Source: Olsenella sp. oral taxon 807 (GTDB taxonomy: Bacteria; Actinomycetota; Coriobacteriia; Coriobacteriales; Atopobiaceae). From it: DNA of 64,000 bases. Shown here in pieces: positions 55,142 through 64,000 of this stretch; within the stretch, counting starts at the first letter, position 1; each line of letters starts with the position of its first letter. The notes under the pieces are model-generated. The model had not been told where the DNA came from. It saw nothing but the letters and a program-made list of their open reading frames with translations, and made no database searches. The stretch spans positions 1,488,001 to 1,552,000 of the forward strand of contig NZ_CP012069.2 in assembly GCF_001189515.2 (NCBI RefSeq), read 5' to 3'. Position numbers and translations under genes: made by a program.

Positions 55142-56536
55142 CTAAAAGGGAAAGTTTCCTCCCATACCCCTGCCAAGGCCATCCATGCCCATGTCACGCA
55201 TCATGCCCCTCAGCTTACGCTTGGACTTTCTGGGACCTGCGTCCATGGCCTGCCTCATCTTGCCCATCATCTTGTTCATCTCGCCCCACTGCTTGATGAC
55301 CTGATTGACCTCCTGAACACTATGGCCCGAGCCTGCGGCGATGCGACGGCGGCGTTGCCCGTTGATCTTCTTGGGCTTGAGACGCTCCTCCTTGGTCATG
55401 GAGTGGATGATAGACTCGATATTCGTAAGCTGAGACTCGTCCATGCGTGCTCCCGACTGGCGCATCATTCGCTCGCCGCCGGGTAGCATGCCTATCATCT
55501 TCGAAATGCCACCCATCTTGCGTATCTGCTGTAGCTGAGAGAGATAGTCGTTCATGTTGAAGCCCTCAAGCAGCATGCGCTCGGTATCGGCCACCTGTTG
55601 CTCATCCGCAACTCTTTGGGCCTGCTCGATGATGCCGTAGACATCACCCATCCCGAGGATGCGCTTGGCCATGCGGTCTGGGTGGAAGGTCTCGAGCGAG
55701 TCGGGCTTTTCTCCCATCGAGACGAACTTGATGGGCTTACCCGTGACCTCTCGGACCGAGAGAGCACCGCCACCGCGGGCGTCGCCATCAAGCTTGGACA
55801 TGATGACGCCATCGAAGTCCACGCGCTCGGAGAACTCCTTGACGACGTTCACGATGTCCTGTCCGCTCATCGCATCGACGACCATGAGAATCTGGTCGGG
55901 CTTGACCGCATGCTTGATGTCGACGGCCTCGCGCATCATCTCCTCGTCGATCTGCAGACGTCCAGCCGTGTCCACGATCACAATGTCGTTGAGGTGATCG
56001 ACAGCCTCCCGGATGGCTCCTGATGCCACCCTCACGGCATCTTTGCCGTCGCCGCGAAAGACCCTCACACCTATCTCGCCGCCGAGCGTCTCGAGCTGGT
56101 CGGCGGCGGCCGGCCTATGGGTGTCGCAGGCCGCCAGAAGCGGGCTTCTTCCCTGATGCTTGAGGAGGTAGGCGAGCTTTGCCGCAGCCGTCGTCTTGCC
56201 CGATCCCTGAAGACCCACGAGCATGATGACGTTAGGCGTGCGGTTCTGCGCAAAGACGAGCTTGGACTCAGTGGAGCCGAGCAGTTCCGTGAGCTGGTCG
56301 AGCACGATTTTCACGACGTTCTGGGCGGGCGTGAGCGAGTCGAGGACCTCGACGGTCATGCAGCGTTCCTTGCAGCTGCCCACAAAGCCCTTCACGACAC
56401 GGTAGTTGACGTCCGCCTCGAGCAGCGCCATGCGAATCTCGCGCATGGCCTTGCTGATGTCATCCTCGCTGAGACGTCCCTTGCCCCTCAGCGCGTCAAA
56501 GGTCGACTGGAGCCTGTCGGAGAGGCTGTCGAACAT
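55142..56536 (-). CDS. ffh: Signal recognition particle protein Ffh
   Basis: A 464-residue SRP54 GTPase delivering nascent membrane proteins to FtsY. It has the N domain (about 1-90), then the G domain with VGLQGSGKTTAAAKLA, DTAGRLQ and SKLDGDARGGG. The C-terminal M domain has methionine-rich helices (KMGGISKMIGMLPGGERMMR) and ends with a Gly/Met tail. It starts 2 bases after the ftsY stop. It is the last gene of the rpmF...ffh string. Confidence 0.95.
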   Translation of the reverse strand: MFDSLSDRLQSTFDALRGKGRLSEDDISKAMREIRMALLEADVNYRVVKGFVGSCKERCMTVEVLDSLTPAQNVVKIVLDQLTELLGSTESKLVFAQNRTPNVIMLVGLQGSGKTTAAAKLAYLLKHQGRSPLLAACDTHRPAAADQLETLGGEIGVRVFRGDGKDAVRVASGAIREAVDHLNDIVIVDTAGRLQIDEEMMREAVDIKHAVKPDQILMVVDAMSGQDIVNVVKEFSERVDFDGVIMSKLDGDARGGGALSVREVTGKPIKFVSMGEKPDSLETFHPDRMAKRILGMGDVYGIIEQAQRVADEQQVADTERMLLEGFNMNDYLSQLQQIRKMGGISKMIGMLPGGERMMRQSGARMDESQLTNIESIIHSMTKEERLKPKKINGQRRRRIAAGSGHSVQEVNQVIKQWGEMNKMMGKMRQAMDAGPRKSKRKLRGMMRDMGMDGLGRGMGGNFPF

Positions 56537-56538
56537 GT

Positions 56539-57444
56539 CTATCCCCTTTCTTTCGTACCCACGAGGGCGGCACAGAAGTCATGTGCGTCGAAGGGCTGCA
56601 GGTCACCCACGGCCTCACCGACACCGATGCGAAAGATAGGCAGCCTTAGGTCATGGGCGATGGCGACGGCGATGCCGCCCTTGGCGGTGCCATCGAGCTT
56701 CGTGAGTATGATCCCGTCCAAATCAAGAGAATCGTTGAACTCCCGCGCCTGGGCAAGCCCATTTTGTCCCGTCGTCGCATCGATCACGAGGACGACCGAG
56801 ACGGGGAGCACAGAACGCTTGCGCGTGACGTCCACGACCTTGGCAAGCTCCCTCATGAGGTCCGAGCTCGTATGAAGGCGTCCTGCCGTGTCGATGAGGA
56901 CGAGATCGGTGCCCTCGCGCTCGGCGCGCTCACACACATCATAGCAGACGCTCGCTGGATCCGCCCCCCGCTCGCGAGTGACGACCTCGACGCCTGCGCG
57001 CTCGCCCCAGACCTCGAGTTGCTCGATTGCAGCGGCACGAAAGGTGTCCGCACCGCCGATGAGGCAACTCTGCCTGCGCCTTCTGGCAACACTGGCGAGC
57101 TTTCCCACCGTTGTCGTCTTACCTGTACCGTTGATGCCCACGAAGAGTACGCAGGAGGGCAGATCGTCAAAGGGATCGCGCGTGGCCTGGGGAAACGCCT
57201 TGGCCAGGCGATCGGCCAGGGCGCGCCTCAACTGCGGGGCCGTCCTGAGACCCTCTCGTGCTGCCTGCTCGCGCAGGTCATCGGAAACCTGTAAGGCAAC
57301 CTCGCCACCCATGTCGCCCATCACGAGGCGATCCTCGAGCTCCTCCCAGAAGTCCTCGTCGACCTCGCCACCCATGTAGAAGATCTCGCTCAGGGCCTCC
57401 CGCGAGCGCGCGAGACCCCGTTTCAGCTTGTCAGCAAGCCCCAT
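56539..57444 (-). CDS. ftsY: SRP receptor FtsY
   Basis: A 301-residue GTPase that docks the SRP at the membrane. The NG domain begins almost at once, so the long acidic A domain of the E. coli protein is missing. G motifs are VGINGTGKTTTVGKLA, DTAGRLHTSSDLM and TKLDGTAKGG. Its ATG shares one base with the smc stop (TGATG). Confidence 0.95.
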   Translation of the reverse strand: MGLADKLKRGLARSREALSEIFYMGGEVDEDFWEELEDRLVMGDMGGEVALQVSDDLREQAAREGLRTAPQLRRALADRLAKAFPQATRDPFDDLPSCVLFVGINGTGKTTTVGKLASVARRRRQSCLIGGADTFRAAAIEQLEVWGERAGVEVVTRERGADPASVCYDVCERAEREGTDLVLIDTAGRLHTSSDLMRELAKVVDVTRKRSVLPVSVVLVIDATTGQNGLAQAREFNDSLDLDGIILTKLDGTAKGGIAVAIAHDLRLPIFRIGVGEAVGDLQPFDAHDFCAALVGTKERG

Positions 57445-60400
57445 CAGGCACCGACCACCTTTCCTGTTGTCTTGTCCAGACGCTGGCTGACGACATGACT
57501 CACGCCATCGGCCTGCATGGACACACCATAGAGCACGTCCGCCTGCTCCATCGTACGCCTCTGGTGGGAGATGACGATGAGCTGCGTCGTATCCTTGAGC
57601 GTCTCGATCGCGTCAAGCAGCTTCGAGAGGTTCGAGTCATCAAGGGCTGCCTCGACCTCGTCGAAGACGTAGAAGGGCACCGTGCGCGCCTTGTACACCG
57701 CAAAGAGGAGCGCGAGGGCCGTAAGAGACTTCTCCCCACCGCTCATGAGCGTCATCTTCTGTATCCTCTTGCCACGCGGCTGAGCGACGATCTCGATGCC
57801 TGTCTCGTCCAGGTGGTCGGGCTCGAGAAGCTCCAGATGCGCCTGGCCACCAGGGAAGAGCAGCGAGAAGATCTCCGCAAAGTTGGCGTTCACCCTGTCA
57901 AAGACGGTGACGAACTGCCGACGCATCTTGCGCTCGATCGCGGCCATGATCTTCTTGAGGGCAGCCTCGGCCCTCTCGAGGTCCTCGACCTGCTCGGCGA
58001 TGTAGTCCCCTCTCCCCTTGAGCTGCGCGTACTCGTCCATCGCGACCTCGTTCACCGGGCCGATCCCCTCGATCTCGCGCTGAAGCCTTCCGATCCTGCG
58101 CTCCATGGCCTCACGGTCATCGGGCGCGGGCAACCTGAGGGCATCCTCGAGGACGTGACCGTCGGCCGTGATCCGACCAATGGTATTCTCTACCTGCACC
58201 TCGATCTTACCCTTCTCGACCCTGACGTCGCCGAGCCGCGCCTTGGCGGCCTCGAGCTCACTTGCGGCATCCTCCACGGCCCTGCGGGCGTCACCTATCG
58301 TCTTCTTGAGCGAGTCGGAGTCCGCCTCGGCGAGCGATGCCCTGTCCCTGAGCCTCGACGCCCAGGAAACGGCACGCTGTCGTATCTGTTCGTAGCGTCT
58401 GTGGAGGGGCTCGACCCTGAGCTGCACGACATCGAGCGCCTCGGCGGTCCGCACGGTCTGGGTCAGGCGGCGCTTGATGGCGTCCAGCTGCGCGGCGAGC
58501 TGCTTCTCCCGGGCGGCAAGGTGCCTCTTGCGCTCGGAGGCCGTCGCGAGCCTGAGCTTGACGCCGGAGAGCTCGTCAGAGAGCTCCCGCTCCTCGCGAG
58601 AGGCAGACAGGCGATCGGCGTCTGCCCGCTCGAGTCTGTCGGCAAGGCCCGCGACGCGCTCCTGCGCCTCGCGCGCGAGTCTCCCGTGATTCTCCACCTC
58701 GGCTCGGGCCTGTGCCGTGCGCTCCCTTGCTGCCCTACGACTCTTGGAGACCTGAGCCTGCTCAAAGCGAGCCTGCCGTAACTGCGCCTCAAGGCGACCC
58801 AGCTCGGAGCCGAGCGACGAGCGCTCACCCGAAAGGCGCGCAAGCTCGCCCTTGGCCGTAGCGCTCGCGTCCCTAGCCGACGTAAGCGCCCCTTCAACGC
58901 CCACGACCTCGTCCTTTGCATGAGCGAGCACCTCCTCGAGGCCGACGAGGGCCTCCCTACCCGCCCGGATGCGACGTTTGCGCTCAAGCGCGCCTTGGTC
59001 GGGACCTGAGGGGACCACACCCACAGACGTCCTGCCATCAGTGCCCACGACCACGCCATCACGCGTCACATAGCAGTGTCCAGGGTCTTTTGCACTGGCG
59101 TCGAGCGCCTCATTGAGGCCATCGACAAGGCGGATGCGACCGAGAAGGGCAGCAACGAGCCCCTCAAAACCTTCCCTCGCCTTGACCTGCCCCACAAGAG
59201 GCTCCCCTGTCGTCTCACCTGCCTCTGGGACACTCTGTCCGGCAGCGTACCGCACACGATCGAGCGAGACAATCGTGGCCCCACCGGTGACACCTGACGC
59301 AAGGGCATGGCCCACCAACTCTTGAAGTCCCTCCGTTGTGGCGGTGACCAAGGCCGAAAGGTCCTCCCCCAAGATACGCTCGACAAGTCCCTCAAGCTCC
59401 ACCGGCGCCTCCACGAGATCGGCGATGCGAGCAAGGACGAGCTCGGGTGAGTCCTTCGTGAGCTTGGCCACCAGAGCGCTTGAGTTCTCTGCCTGGGCGT
59501 CAAGCGCTTCGAGTGCCGAGAGCGTGGCCTTGGCACCCGAGAGCCTCTCACGGGCAGCGCTCTCAGCGTCTCTCGCACAGGCAAGCTCGCCTTGGCAGAC
59601 CTCGATGCGCCGCGCAGACGTGTCGGCCTGACTGCGGGCGTCAGAGAGTTCGTCCTCGACCTTCTCCCTCTGCGCCCTGAGCCCACGCAGCGCCTCCTCG
59701 GCAGTCGCGATCCCGTCCTCGATCTGCGCGAGGCGACTCGCAAACATCTGATCCTCTACCTCGGCATTCGAGATCTGGTCCTTGAGTTTCGCGTGGGCGA
59801 GGGCCTCCTTGTCCGCATCGCGCTGGCTTGAGCGCTGGTCGGCGCCGAGGCGAGAGACTTCGGCGCTAAGCGCGCGGTGCCTCTCCTGCACCTCCCTTAG
59901 CCTGGGGGTAAGCGCGTCCACATCCTGCCTGAGCTGTCCCTCCTCTCCACGCACACTCGCAAGCTCAGCCGCTACCCGCTCGTGCTCCCTGGTGGCGTCG
60001 GCCTGACTGTGCTCCATAGAGGAGAGGTTCGCCCGCAGCTCCGAGAGCTGCGAGACCATGTTCTTGCCCTTCTCCTCGAGCAGACGCATGTCCGAGTCCA
60101 TGCGAGCGAGCACGCCCTGCATGCGACGACGCTGCTCGCCGAGGTCGCCCACGAAGATGCCCTTCTGCTCGAGGAGGGACTGGTATCGCTCAAGATCCCT
60201 GCCCTTCTCGTCGAGGCGGTACTGCGCAAGCTCGATGGCAGCCTCCGCCTCGCGCCCGCGCCCCTCGAGGACACCGTAGCTCTCCTGCAGACGCCTGAGG
60301 TCGTCGACGGCAAGGGTGCAGCTGAGCCTCGAGAGCTCGTCAGCGAGGTCTCGATGGCGCTTCGCCTTGTCTACCTGACGCTCAAGTGGCCGAAGCTGCC

Positions 60401-60998
60401 TGTTGATCTCGCGCTGGATGTCCTTGGCACGGATGAGGTTATCCTGCATGGTGGCTATCTTGCGCTCAGAGCGCAGTTTGCGTCTGCGATGCTTGGAGAT
60501 GCCCGCCGCCTCCTCGACGAGCTCACGGCGTTCCTCGGGACGGCTGGACAGGACGGAGTCGAGCTTGCCCTGGGAGATGATGGAGTGAGTGTCCTTGCCA
60601 AGACCCGAGTCATGCAGAATGTCTGTGATGTCACGCAGTCGGCTCAAGGCGCCGTTGATCAGATACTCCGACTCGCCCGAGCGATACATCCTGCGCGTGA
60701 TGGCGATCTCGGAGAAGTCGATGGGCAGGGTGTGGTCCGTATTGTCGAGCGTGAGGGTGACCTCGGCAAGGCCGACGGCAGAGCGACCAGAGGAACCCGA
60801 GAAGATGACGTCCTCCATGGCCTGGCCGCGCAACATCTTCGCACTCTGCTCGCCAAGCACCCAGAGCATGGCATCTGCGATGTTTGACTTGCCGCTTCCG
60901 TTTGGTCCCACGACGACGGTGAGGCCAGGATCAAAGGACATGAGTGTCCTGTCCGCGAAGGATTTGAACCCCTTAAGCGCTAGCGACTTGAGATACAC
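57444..60998 (-). CDS. smc: Chromosome segregation ATPase SMC
   Basis: A 1184-residue condensin subunit. The N-terminal Walker A is GPNGSGKSNIADAM near residue 32. Long coiled coils flank a hinge (about 500-640, including LEALDAQ...VGHALASGVTGGAT). The C-terminal head has the signature LMSGGEKSLTALALLFA and Walker B PFYVFDEVEAALDD. Length and layout are normal. It lies between rnc and ftsY, an order common in Gram-positives. The coiled-coil arms are rich in Arg, Glu and Ala. Confidence 0.96.
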   Translation of the reverse strand: MYLKSLALKGFKSFADRTLMSFDPGLTVVVGPNGSGKSNIADAMLWVLGEQSAKMLRGQAMEDVIFSGSSGRSAVGLAEVTLTLDNTDHTLPIDFSEIAITRRMYRSGESEYLINGALSRLRDITDILHDSGLGKDTHSIISQGKLDSVLSSRPEERRELVEEAAGISKHRRRKLRSERKIATMQDNLIRAKDIQREINRQLRPLERQVDKAKRHRDLADELSRLSCTLAVDDLRRLQESYGVLEGRGREAEAAIELAQYRLDEKGRDLERYQSLLEQKGIFVGDLGEQRRRMQGVLARMDSDMRLLEEKGKNMVSQLSELRANLSSMEHSQADATREHERVAAELASVRGEEGQLRQDVDALTPRLREVQERHRALSAEVSRLGADQRSSQRDADKEALAHAKLKDQISNAEVEDQMFASRLAQIEDGIATAEEALRGLRAQREKVEDELSDARSQADTSARRIEVCQGELACARDAESAARERLSGAKATLSALEALDAQAENSSALVAKLTKDSPELVLARIADLVEAPVELEGLVERILGEDLSALVTATTEGLQELVGHALASGVTGGATIVSLDRVRYAAGQSVPEAGETTGEPLVGQVKAREGFEGLVAALLGRIRLVDGLNEALDASAKDPGHCYVTRDGVVVGTDGRTSVGVVPSGPDQGALERKRRIRAGREALVGLEEVLAHAKDEVVGVEGALTSARDASATAKGELARLSGERSSLGSELGRLEAQLRQARFEQAQVSKSRRAARERTAQARAEVENHGRLAREAQERVAGLADRLERADADRLSASREERELSDELSGVKLRLATASERKRHLAAREKQLAAQLDAIKRRLTQTVRTAEALDVVQLRVEPLHRRYEQIRQRAVSWASRLRDRASLAEADSDSLKKTIGDARRAVEDAASELEAAKARLGDVRVEKGKIEVQVENTIGRITADGHVLEDALRLPAPDDREAMERRIGRLQREIEGIGPVNEVAMDEYAQLKGRGDYIAEQVEDLERAEAALKKIMAAIERKMRRQFVTVFDRVNANFAEIFSLLFPGGQAHLELLEPDHLDETGIEIVAQPRGKRIQKMTLMSGGEKSLTALALLFAVYKARTVPFYVFDEVEAALDDSNLSKLLDAIETLKDTTQLIVISHQRRTMEQADVLYGVSMQADGVSHVVSQRLDKTTGKVVGA

Positions 60999-61015
60999 GC
61001 GAGAGGCCCACCTTC

Positions 61016-61792
61016 CTAGATGGTACCGGTACCATCGTCTGGTGAGGTCGCAGCTCGCGTGACGCCGCCTGCCAAGACCCTGTCGCCCAAACCGTTATCC
61101 ACGCGCTCACTCAGGTGGCCAAGCGCGTCAAGGGCCGCCGCAGTCTGCGCCTCCTTCTTGGAGGAACCACGACCTCGTCCTGCGCGCCTGCCCTCGATCA
61201 GCACGACACTCGTGAAGGTGGGACTGTGCGCGGGACCCTCCGCGCCCACGAGTTTGTACACCGGAGCGCAGCGGTACGCCCTCTGTGTGACCTCCTGGAG
61301 CCGTGATTTGGGCGAGAGAGGTTCCTTGGCAAGCTCAGGCGAGACATGGGGGCCGAGGGTCCTTTTCACAAAGTCATGGGTCTTCCTGTAGCCCGCATCA
61401 AGGTAGAGCGCACCTACGATGGATTCGTAGACGTTCTCGAGCGCAGAGCTCAGGCCCCGCGCCCCCGTGCCCCGCTCAGACTCGCCGAAGACGATGTGTT
61501 TGCCGAGGCCGAGCGCACCTGCCACCTCACTTAGCGTCTTGCCCGAGACGAGCGAGATCTTGAGCCTGGTAAGGCCACCCTCGTCCATCTCGGGGAAGCG
61601 CTCGTAGAGGTCGGTCGCGACCATAGCGCCCAATATGGAGTCGCCCAAAAACTCGAGACGCTCATATGAGGCCGAGACCGGCCTTCCCTCGACGGCGGAA
61701 GGATGGGTCAGGGCAGCGCCTATGAGCTGTTTGTCGGCGAACTCGTGACCAATGAGCGCCTCGACTGCGCTCACGTGTTTGTAAAGCCTCAA
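61016..61792 (-). CDS. rnc: Ribonuclease III
   Basis: A 258-residue double-strand-specific RNase processing rRNA and mRNA. The signature ERLEFLGDSILGAMVATDL lies near residue 44, and the second metal cluster NVYESIVGALYLDAG near 113. A dsRNA-binding domain follows (SPKSRLQEVTQ, GRGSSKKEAQTAAALDAL). The C-terminal 30 residues are extra. It overlaps acpP by 4 bases. Confidence 0.95.
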   Translation of the reverse strand: MRLYKHVSAVEALIGHEFADKQLIGAALTHPSAVEGRPVSASYERLEFLGDSILGAMVATDLYERFPEMDEGGLTRLKISLVSGKTLSEVAGALGLGKHIVFGESERGTGARGLSSALENVYESIVGALYLDAGYRKTHDFVKRTLGPHVSPELAKEPLSPKSRLQEVTQRAYRCAPVYKLVGAEGPAHSPTFTSVVLIEGRRAGRGRGSSKKEAQTAAALDALGHLSERVDNGLGDRVLAGGVTRAATSPDDGTGTI

Positions 61793-62040
61793 GAGGTCTC
61801 CTCGGCGCGGGCAGCTTCGATCACGCGTACCACATCAGCGATGCTCACGATGGTCTGCGGCTTCTCGTCGTCAAACGGTATGCCAAATTCGTCCTCGATG
61901 GCGATGATGAGTTCAAGCAGGTCAAACGAGTTCGCATCAAGCGACTTGAATTCGGTGTCCTCACTCAGGCCGGCGGGATCACACTCAAGCTCCTCACTCG
62001 TGAGCGCAATGACCCTCTCGAGAATGGCGGCATGGTCCAT
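61789..62040 (-). CDS. acpP: Acyl carrier protein with variant phosphopantetheine motif
   Basis: An 83-residue acidic carrier of fatty-acyl chains. Helix-turn spacing is that of AcpP, and EFKSLDANSFDLLELIIAIE places the attachment serine at Ser38. The usual D-S-L is here N-S-F. Neighbours plsX and rnc fit the fatty-acid/phospholipid string. ATG 62040 has GGAGG about 6 bases upstream; an in-frame GTG two codons earlier is ignored. Confidence 0.92.
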   Translation of the reverse strand: MDHAAILERVIALTSEELECDPAGLSEDTEFKSLDANSFDLLELIIAIEDEFGIPFDDEKPQTIVSIADVVRVIEAARAEETS

Positions 62041-62131
62041 GATCACCCTCCAGGTGACTCAGGTCAGCTTCCAAGGCCCTCGGCAAGCTGGCTATCTGCA
62101 ATACGATTGTACTCTCGGCCTGACCACTCGC

Positions 62132-63115
62132 CTACGCCACCTCGGCAACTATCCTATCCACGAGTCGGGAGTCGTGGGCGCGGGCACAGGCGAGCGTCCC
62201 GTTCTTGACAGCCTCGGCCGAGGTGGCACCGTGACCGATGAGGACCGGTGCCTTGAGACCCAAGAAGATGGCTCCGCCGTACGCGTCACCCGAGAGCTTC
62301 TGAGAGAGGTCCTTGAGGGCAGGCTTGATCATGAGGGCGCCGACAGCCGCGCGCTTGGAGTCCCCGATGGCACTCTTGAGTTCACCGAGCAGGAACTTCG
62401 CCGTGCCCTCAAGTGACTTCAGGGCGACGTTTCCGGTAAAGCCATCCGTCACGATAACGTCAAAGCGACCAGCAAGCAGGTCCGTACCCTCACAGTTGCC
62501 CACAAACCAGCTCTCGCCAAGCGCTGCCAGTGCCGTATGGGCGGCCACGACGGCACTTGATCCCTTGGTGTCCTCGGAGCCGTTGGACAAGAGCGCCACC
62601 GTGGGGTCATCGACACCAACGACGACTCTTGAGTAGGCACGTCCCATCTGCGCGAACTGGACGAGCATGTCGGGCCTCACGTCGGCATTGGCCCCCATGT
62701 CGAGCAAGACGGTGGGTCTTCCCGTGGTGCCAGGGAGGGCCGTCGCGATGCAGGGGCGCTTGACTCCAGCTATCCTGCCCACACCCAAGCTGGCTGCGGC
62801 AAAGACGGCACCTGTCGAGCCTGCCGAGAAGAATCCGTCAGCCTCGCCGTCACGCACGGCAGCACAGCCTCGCACGATACTCGAGTCCTTCTTGGTGCGT
62901 ATGGCCTCGGTGGGGTGCTCCCCCATCTCGATGACCTCTGTCGTCACGAGTGCCCTCGCACGCTCACGACCAGCGCAGAAGGGAGTGACCACCTCATCGT
63001 TTCCGGCAACGATGACCGAAAGTCCCTTCTCGGTCGCAAGCGCGGCCTCAATCCCCGCAAGGACTACATCGGGTTTCTCATCCCCGCCCATGGCGTCAAC
63101 GCATATGCAACTCAT
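62132..63115 (-). CDS. plsX: Phosphate acyltransferase PlsX
   Basis: A 327-residue enzyme making acyl-phosphate from acyl-ACP for phospholipid synthesis. The N-terminus VDAMGGDEKPDVVLAGIEAA is a strong family mark, with GAVFAAASLGVGRI and VLLDMGANADVRPDML further on. ATG 63115 follows GAGGAGGG and is preferred to an upstream in-frame start. It lies downstream of the rpmF terminator and directly before acpP. Confidence 0.94.
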   Translation of the reverse strand: MSCICVDAMGGDEKPDVVLAGIEAALATEKGLSVIVAGNDEVVTPFCAGRERARALVTTEVIEMGEHPTEAIRTKKDSSIVRGCAAVRDGEADGFFSAGSTGAVFAAASLGVGRIAGVKRPCIATALPGTTGRPTVLLDMGANADVRPDMLVQFAQMGRAYSRVVVGVDDPTVALLSNGSEDTKGSSAVVAAHTALAALGESWFVGNCEGTDLLAGRFDVIVTDGFTGNVALKSLEGTAKFLLGELKSAIGDSKRAAVGALMIKPALKDLSQKLSGDAYGGAIFLGLKAPVLIGHGATSAEAVKNGTLACARAHDSRLVDRIVAEVA

Positions 63116-63145
63116 TGTCCCTCCTCGATCTGGGCATGCCACACG

Positions 63146-63182
63146 CCAAAACAAGAGAAGGCCGACCCTCACGGGTCGGCCT
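63146..63182 (-). terminator. Intrinsic terminator between rpmF and plsX
   Basis: AGGCCGACCC and GGGTCGGCCT form a perfect 10-bp stem with a 4-base loop. On the minus strand a T-rich stretch follows (TTCTCTTGTTTTGG). It lies 30 bases before plsX, so it may partly uncouple rpmF from the genes behind it. Confidence 0.8.
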
Positions 63183-63214
63183 CCGAGGTCGCCCAGGAGA
63201 TCTGCGCGGCTCGG

Positions 63215-63394
63215 CTACTCAGTGACAACGACCTCGCGATCCCTATAATAGCCGCAGTTGGGGCACACATGATGCGGAAGTTTGATTGAACCGCACTGTG
63301 GACACACCGAGCGTGGCGAGACGGCGAGCTTACTGTTAGCCGAGCGACGGGTGTGCGTGGCGCCACGACCCTTCCTTTGCTTAGGTACTGCCAT
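63215..63394 (-). CDS. rpmF: 50S ribosomal protein L32
   Basis: A 59-residue protein: MAVPKQRKGRGATHTRRSAN at the start, then CPQCG and CPNCG forming a zinc ribbon, and GYYRDREVVV at the end. This matches L32 in sequence and length. GAGAGG lies 6 bases before the ATG. It heads the plsX-acpP-rnc-smc-ftsY-ffh string. Confidence 0.97.
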   Translation of the reverse strand: MAVPKQRKGRGATHTRRSANSKLAVSPRSVCPQCGSIKLPHHVCPNCGYYRDREVVVTE

Positions 63395-63464
63395 TCTGAA
63401 CCTCTCTTGAATCTATTCGCCCTATAAGGCACAAGCGACTCATCCTCTTTCAATGCAATATGTG

Positions 63465-63473
63465 ACTATACCA
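63465..63473 (-). promoter_or_regulatory. Extended -10 promoter of rpmF
   Basis: TGGTATAGT on the minus strand, about 70 bases before the rpmF start. The -35 is weak. The region between here and 63673 holds no visible gene. Confidence 0.55.
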
Positions 63474-63673
63474 TGTACGAGTATCTTGCATGGGGATCCT
63501 GTCCCCTTCACAGCGATTCTTCCATATACTGAACGAAGAACGCACTGCTACGCGTACACTGTTGGTAACCACACATGGACTACAATGACAACCGTGCACG
63601 CAAGTAATGTGAACCGATCACGGGTCTGACGTTCTATGATGCGTGCACGGGTCCAAACCGGTGAGGGGATATT

Positions 63674-64000
63674 GTGTCGTTCATCTTCAGACGTAGCGAG
63701 GACAGTGGCGAGCAGACGGAGCAAGACGAACTCAGCCACTTGTATCTTTCAAGCACAGATCTGTTCTGCCTCCTTGGTGGTCCCGAGGCGCGCCTCCTCT
63801 CTTGTGGTGACATCAGGCTTCCTCGCACTAACGACGACAATCTGCAGCGCAAGCGTGACACCTGGCTGGGAAAGCTCGTCAAGCGGCTCGAGCCCCAGGG
63901 CTGGGTGGACGTTGAGGGCAATCCCAACGACGAGCTCCGAAATGCCTTGGAAGCTCTGAGAGATCCCTATCTTGTCATCTCTGAGCACCCGAGGTACATC
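63674..64000 (+). CDS. Unknown protein (partial, runs off the right edge)
   Basis: An open frame from GTG 63674 to the window end, 109 codons with no stop. GAGGGG lies about 5 bases upstream. It begins SFIFRRSEDSGEQTEQDE and continues with LYLSSTDLFCLLGGPEARLL, then a charged segment DTWLGKLVKRLEPQGWVDVEG. The composition looks like a real soluble protein and codon use fits the neighbours. No family is recognised. It is divergent from rpmF. Confidence 0.65.
   Translation, partial: MSFIFRRSEDSGEQTEQDELSHLYLSSTDLFCLLGGPEARLLSCGDIRLPRTNDDNLQRKRDTWLGKLVKRLEPQGWVDVEGNPNDELRNALEALRDPYLVISEHPRYI

Overview
The window is GC-rich and densely coded, from a Gram-positive actinobacterium. The best guess is a member of the Coriobacteriia (Olsenella/Atopobium group). 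Support for this: an actinobacterial-type integration host factor (mIHF) beside gmk-rpoZ, an unbroken rpmF-plsX-acpP-rnc-smc-ftsY-ffh string, a class III fructose-bisphosphatase, a T-box before ileS, and several GTG starts. The genus is inferred from gene content, not from any marker comparison.

Layout. 0-5.4 kb: two tandem zinc-ribbon membrane proteins (the first cut by the window edge), then comEC and comEA for DNA uptake. 5.5-8.0 kb: mihF-gmk-rpoZ-thiI, read leftward. 8.2-13.7 kb: the pyrimidine operon pyrR-B-C-K-D-F with a clear promoter and leader. 13.7-18.7 kb: a cell-surface polysaccharide export cluster (ABC permease, ATPase, two glycosyltransferases). 18.7-19.9 kb: a gene-free, repeat-rich kilobase followed by tRNA-Asn. 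20-31.4 kb: one long leftward operon, rimP-nusA-infB-rbfA-nrnA-truB-ribF-dnaG-rpoD, joining ribosome maturation, transcription elongation, translation initiation, primase and the main sigma factor. 31.4-36.5 kb: leuS, a large repeat array, and guaB. 36.7-42.8 kb: ileS-lspA-rluD-glycosyltransferase behind an isoleucine T-box. 42.9-46.0 kb: an AAA-ATPase/PD-(D/E)XK protein and a third zinc-ribbon paralogue. 46-47.6 kb: two more repeat arrays. 47.7-54.6 kb: fbp, ftsH, a SpoU-type methyltransferase and an L,D-transpeptidase. 55.1-63.4 kb: rpmF-plsX-acpP-rnc-smc-ftsY-ffh, leftward. A rightward unknown gene runs off the right edge.

The most unusual material is not protein coding. Three families of intergenic repeats recur. 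Family A is a 20-bp unit, mostly on an exact 31-bp spacing, whose orientation flips about a conserved core. Family B is built on CACTGCCACTCG-type inverted repeats and includes a 105-bp tandem repeat. Family C is a dispersed element with a long inverted repeat around GTGTACAC. They occupy four gene-free stretches. No cas, transposase or integrase gene is nearby, and I do not recognise the system. Other points of interest are an IMP dehydrogenase that, from memory, resembles the Tritrichomonas foetus enzyme down to residue numbering, a NusA with a possible zinc-binding tail and no ylxR gene, an acyl carrier protein with NSF in place of DSL, and a recurring extended -10 promoter motif (TGCTATAAT-like).
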